Shown piece by piece: positions 7,795-16,209 of a stretch of DNA of 64,000 bases (positions are counted from its first letter, which is position 1; each line of letters begins with the position of its first letter). A program made the translations under genes and the position numbers. This stretch comes from Terriglobia bacterium. Lineage in GTDB: Bacteria; Acidobacteriota; Terriglobia; Bryobacterales; Bryobacteraceae. The notes under the pieces were generated by a model that saw nothing but the letters and a program-made list of their open reading frames with translations, ran no database searches and was not told the origin of the DNA. Location: the NCBI GenBank assembly GCA_025363475.1, contig JANYDS010000018.1, forward strand, positions 1-64,000, read 5' to 3'.

Positions 7795-9044
7795 AGCTGT
7801 TGATCACAGGGCTCAGTCACAAGACTGCGCCAGTGCATCTGCGGGAGAAGCTCGCCGTCGCGGAAAGCGCGTTGCCGGATGCTCTGCACCAGTTGCAGAA
7901 TCTGGGTGCCTCCGAAGCCGTCATACTCTCCACTTGTAACCGCGTGGAAATCGCCCTTACCGCGCCGGACCACATGACTCCCGGCCTGATTATGGACCGT
8001 TTTCTGGCGGACTGGCAGGGTTCCGCCACGGCCTTCGAAGGTCACATTTATCGCCTCGAATCGCGCGAAGCCATTCAGCACCTTTTCCGGGTCGCTTCCA
8101 GTCTCGATTCCATGGTGGTCGGCGAACCGCAGATCCTCGGGCAACTCAAAGGCGCTTACGCCATTGCGAAGACCGAAGGCGCTGTCGGCGGTCTGCTGGA
8201 AACGGTGATGACGCGTGCCTTCAGCGTTGCCAAACGTGTCCGTACCGAAACCGGCATTGGTCAGATGGCTGTATCCGTCAGCTATGCGGCGGTGGAACTG
8301 GCGCGCAAGATTTTCGGTTCGCTGCAAGGGCATTCGGTGATGATCATCGGGTCCGGCAAGATGGGTGAACTGGCTGCGAAGCACCTGCACCGTTCCGGCG
8401 CTCGCAAGATTTTCGTAACGAACCGGACCGCCGAACGCGCCGAACAAATGGCCGCGCTTTTCAATGGTCAGGCGGTGGATTACACGCGATTCCTGGCCAT
8501 GCTGCCGGAGATCGATATCGTGATTGCTTCGAGTGGCGCACCGCATTACATCCTCCACCGGGAAGACATGCAGCGCGTAATCGCCGCAAGGAAAAACAAG
8601 CCGATGTTCCTGATCGACATCGCCGTCCCTCGCAATATTGACCCGGCCGTGAATGATGTGGAAGGCGTCTTTCTCTATGATGTGGACGACCTTGAAGGGG
8701 TTGTCAACGCCAATATCAAGGAGCGTTCCAAACAGGCTGAACAGGCCGAAGCGATAGTGACGGAAGAGGTGGAGCGAGTTCTTTCGCGCCTTAAGATTGA
8801 GGCGGTCACGCCGACCATCATCAGCCTGCAGGAGCAATTGGAACAGATCCGTTCAGCCGAGGTGACACGCGCTCTGCGCCGGATGCCCAACCTGACATTA
8901 GATCAACAGCAGCAGATCGAAGCGCTAACGAAATCGATAGTAAACAAAATCGCCCACGGCCCAATATCAGAACTGCGCCGTAACGCCGGCCAGCCCGAAG
9001 GCGAACACGTAATAGAAGCCATCCGCAAAGTCTTCCACCTCTAA
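7791..9044 (+). CDS. hemA: Glutamyl-tRNA reductase HemA
   Basis: The product has 417 residues and makes glutamate-1-semialdehyde from glutamyl-tRNA, the first step of C5 heme synthesis. The nucleophile is Cys49 in LSTCNRVE. GEPQILGQLKGAY is the catalytic-domain signature, GSGKMGELAAKHL the NADPH-binding loop, and the C-terminal VNKIAHGPISELR helix the dimerisation domain. The ATG at 7791 overlaps the stop of the HemX-like gene. Other hem genes are not in the window. A short GC hairpin (GGACGG/CCGTCC) lies just after the stop near 9052-9071. Confidence 0.95.
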   Translation: MKLLITGLSHKTAPVHLREKLAVAESALPDALHQLQNLGASEAVILSTCNRVEIALTAPDHMTPGLIMDRFLADWQGSATAFEGHIYRLESREAIQHLFRVASSLDSMVVGEPQILGQLKGAYAIAKTEGAVGGLLETVMTRAFSVAKRVRTETGIGQMAVSVSYAAVELARKIFGSLQGHSVMIIGSGKMGELAAKHLHRSGARKIFVTNRTAERAEQMAALFNGQAVDYTRFLAMLPEIDIVIASSGAPHYILHREDMQRVIAARKNKPMFLIDIAVPRNIDPAVNDVEGVFLYDVDDLEGVVNANIKERSKQAEQAEAIVTEEVERVLSRLKIEAVTPTIISLQEQLEQIRSAEVTRALRRMPNLTLDQQQQIEALTKSIVNKIAHGPISELRRNAGQPEGEHVIEAIRKVFHL

Positions 9045-9093
9045 CCCATTTGGACGGCGGACGCCCCGTCCGGTCCATCGACCGACACCCGTC

Positions 9094-9420
9094 TCAAAGA
9101 AAGGGGATAGCAATCTCGACATACTCCCCCGGTTGTATTGAAGACACAGCGCCCACAACTAACTCTTTCGACCTGCGGATTCGCGGCCAGTCGTTCGTGT
9201 CGAGTACCAAAAGTGCGAGTTTGCGACCCGACAAATTCTGCTGATACCGAATTCACTGATCCGTAGTGATCATCAGTTCGAAGCCTGCACGTTCGGATGC
9301 TGCCAGCAAGTCGCCATTTGTCAGTTCCGCCCACCCGCGCTCATAGGCTGTCTCCACCTGATGGCCTCGTAACGAATAACGCAGGGGAGCGGGGGTATTG
9401 TGATCGAGAATAATTCTCAT
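9094..9420 (-). pseudogene. DUF5615 PIN-like toxin gene with in-frame stop
   Basis: Reading down from the ATG at 9418-9420 gives MRIILDHNTPAPLRYSL, an intact N-terminal half ending FELMITTDQ. A TGA (9253-9255, codon 56) is followed in the same frame by IRYQQNLSGRKLALLVL and DTNDWPRIRRSKELV to a final TGA at 9094-9096. Together this is a complete DUF5615 protein (about 108 residues) with the conserved 'D-Q-x-I-R-Y-Q-Q-N-L' segment split by the stop. A single base change (for example GGA to TGA) explains it. The DUF433 antitoxin lies 6 bases upstream. Suppression of the stop is possible but unsupported. Confidence 0.8.
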
Positions 9421-9426
9421 CCGCGA

Positions 9427-9654
9427 TCAAACGCCAGCAGGTTCAGCCAGACTCTGTGTCGCGTACTCAAGGACAAGATTTACCTGCTCGCGGGATACTC
9501 CCGGAAACCACTCGATGAACTCGTCCACCGTCGCGCCACTCTCAAGATTTGTGAACAAAGCGGAAACAGGAACGCGCGTTCCGCGGAACAGCCATGCCCC
9601 GCTTACGCGCTCTGGGTGCCTGTCTACGGCTGTGCAGTTGGTCCAGTTCAGCAT
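9427..9654 (-). CDS. DUF433 antitoxin
   Basis: The product has 75 residues. The start MLNWTNCTAVDRHPERV (ATG at 9652-9654, GGAAC upstream) matches the usual DUF433 opening; longer in-frame starts exist at 9675 and 9696. SGAWLFRGTRVPVSALF is the 'G-T-R-(I/V)-x-V' strand-helix core, and GATVDEFIEWFPGVSREQVNLVLEYA is the 'dEfl..yP.vs.eqv...l.yA' helix pair, a winged-helix-like fold. DUF433 commonly pairs with DUF5615, and here the pair is in order with a 6-base gap. The antitoxin is intact while the toxin is broken. Confidence 0.8.
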   Translation of the reverse strand: MLNWTNCTAVDRHPERVSGAWLFRGTRVPVSALFTNLESGATVDEFIEWFPGVSREQVNLVLEYATQSLAEPAGV

Positions 9655-9751
9655 ATGTATTGGTTCCAAGTCCATTATGGCGCGCACTATGAGCAAAATC
9701 TTCCACGGTCATCCGTACAGGAAGATCGTAGAATCATTAAAGGGGCTCGCC

Positions 9752-10027
9752 ATGTCTGTTGACACCACCTACACCAACCTTCGTCAGAATCTTTCTTCGA
9801 TCCTCGATCAGGTCACTGACGACCAGGAAGTTGTGATCATCCGGCGGCGCAATCAACGCGACGTGGCCATGATTCCTGCGGATGAGTTATCGAGTCTGCT
9901 CGAAACAGCCCACCTGCTTCGCTCACCAGCCAGCGCGCATCGCTTGCAGAGCGCACTTCAGGAATCAAACTGCGGCAAAATAAAGCCTTCATCCATCGAA
10001 GCACTTCGCAAGGAATTCAGCCTTTAA
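9752..10027 (+). CDS. YefM/Phd-family antitoxin, orphan
   Basis: The product has 91 residues from ATG 9752, preceded by AAAGGGG. MSVDTTYTNLRQNLSSILDQV, then EVVIIRRRNQRDVAMIPADELSSLLETAHLLRSP, is the classic Phd/YefM fold (DNA-binding N-terminal dimer, disordered toxin-wrapping tail). A YoeB or Doc toxin is expected within tens of bases downstream, but neither strand after 10027 encodes one before the convergent gene at 10063-10392. It is divergent from the DUF433 gene with 97 bases between the starts, room for two facing promoters. Confidence 0.82.
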   Translation: MSVDTTYTNLRQNLSSILDQVTDDQEVVIIRRRNQRDVAMIPADELSSLLETAHLLRSPASAHRLQSALQESNCGKIKPSSIEALRKEFSL

Positions 10028-10062
10028 AAACCAACCCGGAACGCAGGGCGGTGCCTGACGGT

Positions 10063-10392
10063 TTATTTCTGGTGAGCAGTATCGTCGCACGAGGGTGCAG
10101 AAAAACGGACCATAGAATCGCCACGGGTTCCGGTAGCGCTGACATCCGGTTTAACCAACCGCATCGCGTCACCTGTCGCAAGTCTTGTAACGGGAGTCAA
10201 CGGAACCGCGCACACTGTTGGGACAGCCGCCTCAACATGAACGGCCGGTCTAGATCCAGACAAATCAGACAGCTTCAGGAGATTCGAACTCAGCAGTCGC
10301 TTCCGCAAGGAATCACTTGCCGCATTATCGTTCCCCGTCTGGCCAAACGCCGGAAGGCATAGAAGAACAAAACAACAGACAAGAGTCCTCAT
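10063..10392 (-). CDS. Small exported protein, unknown
   Basis: The product has 109 residues. The ATG at 10390-10392 gives an immediate signal peptide (MRTLVCCFVLLCLPAFGQ) with a likely cut after FGQ. An earlier ATG at 10452 would add a non-hydrophobic stretch overlapping the aldo/keto reductase end. The mature part is low complexity and unlike any domain I know (RKRLLSSNLLKLSDLSGS, then RPAVHVEAAVP). It sits tail-to-tail with the orphan antitoxin. Confidence 0.5.
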   Translation of the reverse strand: MRTLVCCFVLLCLPAFGQTGNDNAASDSLRKRLLSSNLLKLSDLSGSRPAVHVEAAVPTVCAVPLTPVTRLATGDAMRLVKPDVSATGTRGDSMVRFSAPSCDDTAHQK

Positions 10393-10429
10393 ATCGTAGA
10401 GTGTACTGCTTTTTCCTCGTCCACAAGAC

Positions 10430-11488
10430 CTATTCAGCCGCAGGAGGAGCAAACCGCGCCCAGTCCCGAACGGTACCTGGCCGACGATCCTGATTTTGCA
10501 TCGCCAGCATCCAGCCCGGATACTCCGGAGTCAATTTGCTCACGTCATCAATCTGCTTCAAATCCTCGGCATCCAGCTGTAAATCCACAGCGCCCAGATT
10601 ATCCCGCAGCTGACTTTCCTTCTTCGCGCCGATGATTACACTGGTAACCGCAGGCTGATGCAACAGCCACGCCAGCGCCACTTTCGCGACAGTGGCTTCC
10701 TTCCGCACAGCCACAGCCTGCAGCACTTCGATCATGTCGTAAGCCTTCGGCAGCGCAACCTGCGGAAATGAGAACTTGCTCCGCCGCGCTTCCTTATCCA
10801 CTTCACCATCACGCGTGAACTTACCCGAAAGGAACCCGCCAGCCAGAGGACTCCACACCAGCAGGCCCATATTCTGGTCGAGCAGCATCGGCACAATCTC
10901 GCGCTCCAGCTCCCTGCCCGCCAGCGAATAGTACGCCTGCAGCGTAACGAACTTTTCGAGGTGACCCTGCGCCGAAACCCCCAGCGACTTCATGACCTGC
11001 CACGCCGCCAGATTCGAACATCCGATATACCGGACTTTCCCGTGCCGCACCAGATCCGTCAGCGCGCCCAGCGTCTCTTCAAACGGTGAAAGTGAATCGA
11101 ACCCGTGGATCTGATAAAGGTCAATGTAATCCGTCCCGAGGCGTTTCAGACTATCTTCCACCGACTGCATGATATGTAGTCGTGACAGGCCGATTTCATT
11201 CGCACCCGCGCCCATCCTGCCCCGGACTTTGGTGGCGATCACCACATCTTTGCGACGCGTCCCCAGCGCCTTGCCGGTCATCACTTCCGATTCGCCGCTC
11301 GCGTAAACATTGGCGGTATCGATGAAGTTAATGCCCGCATCGAGCGACGTATTCACCAGCAGATCAACTTCCGGCTGCGGCAAACCGCCAATCACCTGAA
11401 ACAGGCCTTCAGAACCGCCGAAGGTCATGGCACCCAGACAAAGGCGCGAAACAAAGACTCCTGTATTTCCCAGCTGTTGATATTGCAT
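10430..11488 (-). CDS. Aldo/keto reductase
   Basis: The product has 352 residues and is cytoplasmic. It is a TIM-barrel NADPH-dependent reductase with the catalytic tetrad Asp57 (FIDTANVY), Tyr62, Lys87 (IATKVRG) and His128 (YQIHGFD). GCSNLAAWQ and LVWSPLAGGFLSGK are standard strand motifs, and VTSVIIGAKKESQLRDNLGA is the cofactor-binding end. It resembles the YajO/Tas group acting on small aldehydes or ketones; the substrate cannot be told. It lies 11 bases from the upstream PH-domain gene on the same strand, so co-transcription is possible. Confidence 0.88.
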   Translation of the reverse strand: MQYQQLGNTGVFVSRLCLGAMTFGGSEGLFQVIGGLPQPEVDLLVNTSLDAGINFIDTANVYASGESEVMTGKALGTRRKDVVIATKVRGRMGAGANEIGLSRLHIMQSVEDSLKRLGTDYIDLYQIHGFDSLSPFEETLGALTDLVRHGKVRYIGCSNLAAWQVMKSLGVSAQGHLEKFVTLQAYYSLAGRELEREIVPMLLDQNMGLLVWSPLAGGFLSGKFTRDGEVDKEARRSKFSFPQVALPKAYDMIEVLQAVAVRKEATVAKVALAWLLHQPAVTSVIIGAKKESQLRDNLGAVDLQLDAEDLKQIDDVSKLTPEYPGWMLAMQNQDRRPGTVRDWARFAPPAAE

Positions 11489-11499
11489 CAGAAACCATC

Positions 11500-11940
11500 T
11501 TAGCGGGATCCGGGGCGCTTTGAACCGGCAATGATCGTATCCGCCAACTGGCGCGGGTTATCGAGATTCAGAACCGCCATCCCGCCGCTCTCGCCCGCAC
11601 TCTCCAGCATCAAGTCGCCCACGCCCAAAATGCGCTGCCCTAATGTTTGCCGGACCGTCACGTCCTGAATCTTGGCCAGACCAACCGTGCGGCGGGTACG
11701 GGAAAAGAAGCCCGATTCGACCGTCAGATGATCGTCATGCAGACGTAGCGTGACCAGCCTGCGGGTCACATGCATCTTCAGAGGAAACAGCAGCGCGACG
11801 AAAAGAATAACGACCGGCCAGCGTGGTTTATCTGCGGCGTAGGTCAAGTACAGCCACACGCCGTCAATAATGAGAAACATCGCGAGGGCATAGGCTGCCC
11901 ACACGGTCTTCAGGCTCGGATGTATGACCTGGTCGTCCAA
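11500..11940 (-). CDS. Bacterial PH-domain membrane protein (YdbS/YdbT-like)
   Basis: The product has 146 residues. Two membrane spans at about residues 15-33 and 41-55 precede a bPH2 domain that starts MHVTRRLVTLRLHDDHLTVESGFFSRTRRTVGLAKIQDVTV. 'GxxxRxxxxvpl.kIQ.v.v.q' is the family signature. The role is unknown; related proteins sit at the inner membrane. It lies 6 bases downstream of a small lipoprotein gene and 11 bases upstream of the aldo/keto reductase gene, all on the minus strand. Confidence 0.75.
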   Translation of the reverse strand: MDDQVIHPSLKTVWAAYALAMFLIIDGVWLYLTYAADKPRWPVVILFVALLFPLKMHVTRRLVTLRLHDDHLTVESGFFSRTRRTVGLAKIQDVTVRQTLGQRILGVGDLMLESAGESGGMAVLNLDNPRQLADTIIAGSKRPGSR

Positions 11941-11946
11941 GTACTT

Positions 11947-12165
11947 CTATTTTTTACCACTCTCAGGCTGTTCGCCGTGAGCCAGGTTTGCGGTGTTGGT
12001 AGCGCTGCCGTCCCCGGTCGCGGCAAGAGGAACGCTCGAAGGCTGCGGGACCGGCGTTAGATCGCCCTTACTTTCCGGCACCGGGGTGGCCGTATCTTTC
12101 GTGCTGTTACAACCCGACAGCGCCAAACTCGCCACAAACACGGTGACTGCAAAATATCTGAACAT
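11947..12165 (-). CDS. Small lipoprotein
   Basis: The product has 72 residues with signal MFRYFAVTVFVASLALSGC; the lipobox is L-S-G-C with Cys19. The mature 53 residues are proline, serine and threonine rich with no fold I can identify (ATPVPESKGDLTPVPQPSSV) and are probably disordered. Likely membrane anchored; function unknown. It is 6 bases upstream of the PH-domain gene and probably in the same transcript. Confidence 0.65.
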   Translation of the reverse strand: MFRYFAVTVFVASLALSGCNSTKDTATPVPESKGDLTPVPQPSSVPLAATGDGSATNTANLAHGEQPESGKK

Positions 12166-12206
12166 GGGAAACCTCTATCGGTTCCCTATGCAGGTGTGAT
12201 GCCATT

Positions 12207-12392
12207 TCACAAGCTTCGATCCGTTTGGAGAACCGTAGCCAGGCGCTCGGCTATCAGTTTCTCACTCCAGCTTTCGCCGTCACTAAACTGGTCGAAATAT
12301 TTCTGGACGTCGCGCACGGCGGCTTCGCTTGCGGCGAGCACAAACTTTGGCCATGAGGCTCGATGAGTGACCAGATTTGCTCTATGCCGTGA
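12207..12392 (-). pseudogene. Possible C-terminal gene remnant
   Basis: Between TAA (12393-12395) and TGA (12207-12209) the minus strand is open for 61 codons with no ATG. The translation (RASWPKFVLAASEAAVRDVQ, then KYFDQFSDGESWSEKLIAERL) looks like real helical protein rather than random frame. It may be the tail of a lost gene. I do not recognise the family. It fills most of the otherwise empty 275-base stretch between the lipoprotein and serC. Confidence 0.3.
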
Positions 12393-12407
12393 TTATGGCA
12401 CCAATCG

Positions 12408-12432
12408 GGCCGAGGGCGGTGCCCCCCCGGCC
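12408..12432 (-). terminator. GC-rich hairpin after serC
   Basis: GGCCGAGGGC and GCCCCCCCGGCC around a short GGT loop can pair as GGCCG/CGGCC with an inner GGGC/GCCC. It lies 9-33 bases past the serC stop on the minus strand. There is no clear T tract, so it may be a transcript-stabilising or Rho-assisted structure rather than a strong intrinsic terminator. Confidence 0.4.
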
Positions 12433-12440
12433 TTCGGTGG

Positions 12441-13592
12441 CTAGAACGTCAACTTGACTTCATCCCAAACCCAATCCAGCCACGGCAGCAGCGCGCTAAG
12501 ATCAGACGTTTCGACCGTCGCGCCGCCCCAGATCCGGAGTCCAACAGGCGCATCGCGATAGGCACCAATATCGAACGCAACACCCTCTTTATCCAGCATC
12601 GCCACCAAAGCCTTGGCATGCTTTTCCTGACTCTCAACGGGCAAAGCAGTATACGCCGGATCCACGATCTTTAGACAAATGGACGTGCTCGACCGTGAAG
12701 CCTTGTCACCGGCCAAAAACCCAGCCCAGGAAGACGCCGCAACCCACTCTTCCACCACCTTCAAATTCGCCTGCGTACGTGCCATCAAACCCGGCAGACC
12801 GCCAATTGACTCCGCCCACTTTAACCCATCCAGCGCATCTTCCACACACAACATAGAAGGCGTATTAATGGTCTCCCCAACGAAAATACCTTCGATCAGT
12901 TTGCCGCCCTTCGCCATTTGGAAAATCTTAGGCAGCGGACGATCCGGCGTATAGGTTTCAAGCCTCTTCACCGCACGCGGGCTGAGCGCAATCATGCCGT
13001 GCGCACCCTCTCCGCCCAGCGCTTTCTGCCAGGACCAGGTCACCACATCCAGCTTTTCCCACGTAAGATCCATGGCGAACGCAGCAGATGTCGCGTCGCA
13101 GATCGTCAGACCTTCCCGGTCGGCTGGAATCCAGTCACCATTCGGGACGCAAACGCCCGAAGTAGTTCCATTCCACGTGAAAATGACATCGCGTGAAAAA
13201 TCAGCCTGCGTCAGGTCCGGCAGTTCGCCGTAACCGGCTTTCAAAATCCGCAGATCTTTCAGCTTGAGCTGGCTTTTACAATCAGCACCCCAGCCGCTGC
13301 CAAAGCTTTCCCAGGCCAGCACATCCACACCGCGCTCGCCCAGCAGCGACCACATGGCCATCTCGATTGCACCGGTGTCAGAGGCAGGAACAATCCCGAG
13401 CACATAGCCATCAGGCATGCCAAGAACTTTCCGGCTGAGCGAAATCACTTCCGCCAGCTTTTTCTTCGGACCTTTCGCGCGGTGCGAACGGCCGAGGGCT
13501 GCGTCTTTCAGAGCGTCAAGGCTCCAACCCGGGCGCTTGGAACACGGGCCGGAAGAAAAATTCGGATTCTGGGTAGTTTGTGTGGGCTTCAT
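12441..13592 (-). CDS. serC: Phosphoserine aminotransferase SerC (Methanosarcina/alphaproteobacterial type)
   Basis: The product has 383 residues and is a PLP enzyme that converts 3-phosphohydroxypyruvate to phosphoserine. The opening [20 protein letters not shown] is the signature of the second SerC subfamily rather than the E. coli type. Lys190 in [14 protein letters not shown] is the PLP lysine; [13 protein letters not shown] follows the usual active-site loop near the N-terminus. SerA lies at 16.2 kb on the other strand, so the two serine genes are close but not co-transcribed. The OPT transporter gene begins upstream on the same strand. Confidence 0.88.
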   Translation of the reverse strand: MKPTQTTQNPNFSSGPCSKRPGWSLDALKDAALGRSHRAKGPKKKLAEVISLSRKVLGMPDGYVLGIVPASDTGAIEMAMWSLLGERGVDVLAWESFGSGWGADCKSQLKLKDLRILKAGYGELPDLTQADFSRDVIFTWNGTTSGVCVPNGDWIPADREGLTICDATSAAFAMDLTWEKLDVVTWSWQKALGGEGAHGMIALSPRAVKRLETYTPDRPLPKIFQMAKGGKLIEGIFVGETINTPSMLCVEDALDGLKWAESIGGLPGLMARTQANLKVVEEWVAASSWAGFLAGDKASRSSTSICLKIVDPAYTALPVESQEKHAKALVAMLDKEGVAFDIGAYRDAPVGLRIWGGATVETSDLSALLPWLDWVWDEVKLTF

Positions 13593-13638
13593 TTATTCGG
13601 GAGCTAACTCTTTAGCTTAACCGTTGCCCACCTGCCGA

Positions 13639-15672
13639 CTACCCGAACGCCGCCGGGGGAGCGGGATCTTCCGGCCGTCCCGCGTTCTTGAGCGGAATCT
13701 GCACCAGCACGTAGCCCAGCGCCAGCATCACCACCAGCCCTACAATATACGACGGTTGCGCAAACAGCAGCGGCACCTTGATCTTGAGGAAGCTGAAAGT
13801 GGCTGTCACCAGCCCCGTTAACGCCTCGCCTGCAATCATGCCGGAAGCTGCCAGCACACCTACACTTTCCACCCGGATCTTCTGCGCATCATTCAGCTTG
13901 CGCCGTTCGCCGATCGTGTCGGTAACCCAGCGAACCATGCCGCCGATAAAGATCGCGAACGTCGTGCCTACCGGCAGGTACATCCCAATCGCCACCAGCA
14001 TCGGACTCTTGACCCCGATCATGACCAGCGCCAAACCCATCAGCATTCCCGCAGCGATTAAAGGCCAAGCCATATCACCGCCCACAATCCCCTGCGCCAG
14101 TGACGCCATCAGACCCGCCTGAGGAGCAGGCAGCGCCTTATCGCCGAAGCCAATCCCGCCCGCGTTGATGTTCCCCTGGTGCAGCACCATCAGCGGGAAA
14201 TACATCACCAGACTCGCCAGCACAACTGCGATCAACTCGACGATTTGAATGGTACGCGGAGTGCCGCCCAGGATATAACCCACTTTGAAATCCTGCAGCA
14301 ACTCGCCCGACACCGCGCTTGAAACGCAGACCACCGCCGCCACGCCCAGCACCGCAATTACGCCGCCCGTACCCTGCACACCCAGCGCCACCATTAACAG
14401 CGCCGCGATGATTACAGTCGAAAGCGTCAACCCCGAAATCGGATTGTTGGATGACCCGATCACACCCACCAGATACCCGGAAACGGTAGCGAAACAGAAG
14501 CCCACAATCAACATGACCACCGCAGCCACAATCGCCGGCAGCAGGCCACCCGAGAGGTACCGGTAGAGCACGATCATCACTGCGAACACGCCGACGATAC
14601 CGAGCAGCACGACACGCGAACTCATATAGCGTTCAGTACGGTCAGTAATTTCCGCCGGTGCCGCGCCCGTCTTTAACTCCGCGAACGCACGCATCAAACC
14701 CACACCCAGCGATTTCCGCATCCGGAACAACGTGTAACCCGCACCAAACAACATGCCGCCCACCGCAATGGGACGCACGATATAGCGCCATACGGCGTTG
14801 GCCATCGTAATCCATGATTCATCGGTGGCACCTGCCGGCAGGAAAGCCTGCAACTGCGGTCCCAGGAAATACATGAAGAGCGGAATCAGCAGACCCCATG
14901 CAATCACGGTTCCGGCGAAGTTGAGCGCCGCCAGTTTCGGCCCGATCACATAGCCGACACCTATATAGGCCGGGCTGACAGTGGGTCCGGAGAACACCGT
15001 GACACCACCCGTCGCAATCGCGTTCGTGGACCCCAGCGGCCCCAGACGCAGTGAGGTTTTCCCCAGCGAACCCACCGGGAACAACCAGTCTTTATCCACG
15101 GCGTAGAAGTTGAACGTGCCTGCGAGAAATACCGCAGCACCGAATGCCATGTTGTAGAACAGATACTTCGCAGCCTGCGCGCCCATCTGGCCGGCTTTGT
15201 GGATCTGCGAAGCCGCCACCGATTCGGGGAACGGCAACTCCGGATCTTCCACCATCACCCGCCGTACCAGCGACACAAACAGCACACCCAAAATGCTGCC
15301 CACCATCATCAGCGACGTCGATTTCCAGTACGCTGTGCCGGGCGAGAAGTCGAGCCACGAGTGTGAGATCACAAACGCGGGGATCGTGAAGATCGCACCC
15401 GCCGCTACTGATTCACCAATGGAACCGGCCGTGCGCGCGATGTTCTCTTCAAGGATGGAACCCTTGAACACCCGCAGCACCGCCATGCCGATCACGGCCG
15501 CCGGATAAGTAGCGGCGATGGTCTGGCCGGCACGCAAGCCCAGGTACGCATTGGCTGCGCCCAGCACCACGCACATGATCAGGCCGAGCAGCACGGCCCG
15601 GAGCGTAAACTCCGACATCTGTACATTGGGCGGAACGAACGGCTGATGTTTCGGTTTTCCGGGAGGCGTCAT
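13639..15672 (-). CDS. OPT-family oligopeptide transporter
   Basis: The product has 677 residues with about 16 hydrophobic spans. SEFTLRAVLLGLIMCVVLGAANAYLGLRAGQTIAATYPAAV is the conserved OPT N-terminal motif, followed by NIARTAGSIGESVAAGAIFTIPAF. Late GIMG-type loops include GSSNNPISGLTLSTV. Members of the bacterial branch move peptides or metal chelates by proton symport; the substrate here is unknown. The ATG overlaps the yqeY stop by four bases, so translation is likely coupled. Confidence 0.88.
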   Translation of the reverse strand: MTPPGKPKHQPFVPPNVQMSEFTLRAVLLGLIMCVVLGAANAYLGLRAGQTIAATYPAAVIGMAVLRVFKGSILEENIARTAGSIGESVAAGAIFTIPAFVISHSWLDFSPGTAYWKSTSLMMVGSILGVLFVSLVRRVMVEDPELPFPESVAASQIHKAGQMGAQAAKYLFYNMAFGAAVFLAGTFNFYAVDKDWLFPVGSLGKTSLRLGPLGSTNAIATGGVTVFSGPTVSPAYIGVGYVIGPKLAALNFAGTVIAWGLLIPLFMYFLGPQLQAFLPAGATDESWITMANAVWRYIVRPIAVGGMLFGAGYTLFRMRKSLGVGLMRAFAELKTGAAPAEITDRTERYMSSRVVLLGIVGVFAVMIVLYRYLSGGLLPAIVAAVVMLIVGFCFATVSGYLVGVIGSSNNPISGLTLSTVIIAALLMVALGVQGTGGVIAVLGVAAVVCVSSAVSGELLQDFKVGYILGGTPRTIQIVELIAVVLASLVMYFPLMVLHQGNINAGGIGFGDKALPAPQAGLMASLAQGIVGGDMAWPLIAAGMLMGLALVMIGVKSPMLVAIGMYLPVGTTFAIFIGGMVRWVTDTIGERRKLNDAQKIRVESVGVLAASGMIAGEALTGLVTATFSFLKIKVPLLFAQPSYIVGLVVMLALGYVLVQIPLKNAGRPEDPAPPAAFG

Positions 15673-16127
15673 GCGAGTTTGGCCTTCACTTTCTCACTGA
15701 TGAATTTTCCGTCAACGGTCTTGCCTGCCAGCTTGCTCTGAACTGCTTTCATTACCAAACCCATTTGCTTGCTGGTAGTGGCGCCGGTCTCGGCAACGGC
15801 GGCGTCAATCGCCGCCAGAACCTCTTCTTCACTCGCTGATGCTGGCAAATAGCTCTCGATGATGGCCTTTTCCACTTCTTCTTTTACAGCCGAGTCTTCA
15901 CGACCGCCTTTGCGGAACATGTCGGCGGCATCCACACGCTGTTTTACGAGGCTTTTCAAGAGCAGTTGTTCCGCTGCGTCGCTAATCGGGCCGGAACCAT
16001 CGACGTTTGCCTTCATGATGGCGGCCTTCACCATACGGATTGTACTCAGCCGGGCCTCGGCTCCTGCCTCACCGCGGGCCTTCATGGCGGCTACCAGGTC
16101 TTTTTGGAGTTGGTCAAGAAGCGGCAT
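15669..16127 (-). CDS. yqeY: GatB/YqeY-domain protein
   Basis: The product has 152 residues, starting MPLLDQLQKDLVAAMKARGE. It is an all-helical domain like the GatB tail that contacts tRNA. VEKAIIESYLPASASEEEVLAAIDAAVAETGATTSKQMGLVMKAV is the family core, with S-K-Q-M-G-L-V-M-K the usual motif. The standalone protein is thought to aid amidotransferase-type tRNA steps, but its function is poorly defined. It shares a divergent promoter region of 82 bases with serA and overlaps the OPT gene start. Confidence 0.85.
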   Translation of the reverse strand: MPLLDQLQKDLVAAMKARGEAGAEARLSTIRMVKAAIMKANVDGSGPISDAAEQLLLKSLVKQRVDAADMFRKGGREDSAVKEEVEKAIIESYLPASASEEEVLAAIDAAVAETGATTSKQMGLVMKAVQSKLAGKTVDGKFISEKVKAKLA

Positions 16128-16156
16128 GGGTTTGATATTCTAATAACTCTACCCCA

Positions 16157-16170
16157 GTCCCTCAAGGGAC
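16157..16170 (+). promoter_or_regulatory. Short hairpin in the yqeY/serA divergent region
   Basis: GTCCC-TCAA-GGGAC is a perfect five-pair stem with a four-base loop, placed 40-53 bases before the serA ATG, ahead of AAGGAG at about 16192. It could be a leader structure or operator half-sites. No riboswitch fold is recognisable. Confidence 0.3.
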
Positions 16171-16209
16171 ATCGCCCTTTCGAAATTGCCAAGGAGCAAA
16201 AGTTAAAGA

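Noticed and set aside
9041-9334. A 97-codon minus-strand ORF as a separate gene
   Set aside because: It is the wrong frame across the DUF5615 pseudogene; the conserved protein is in the neighbouring frame.
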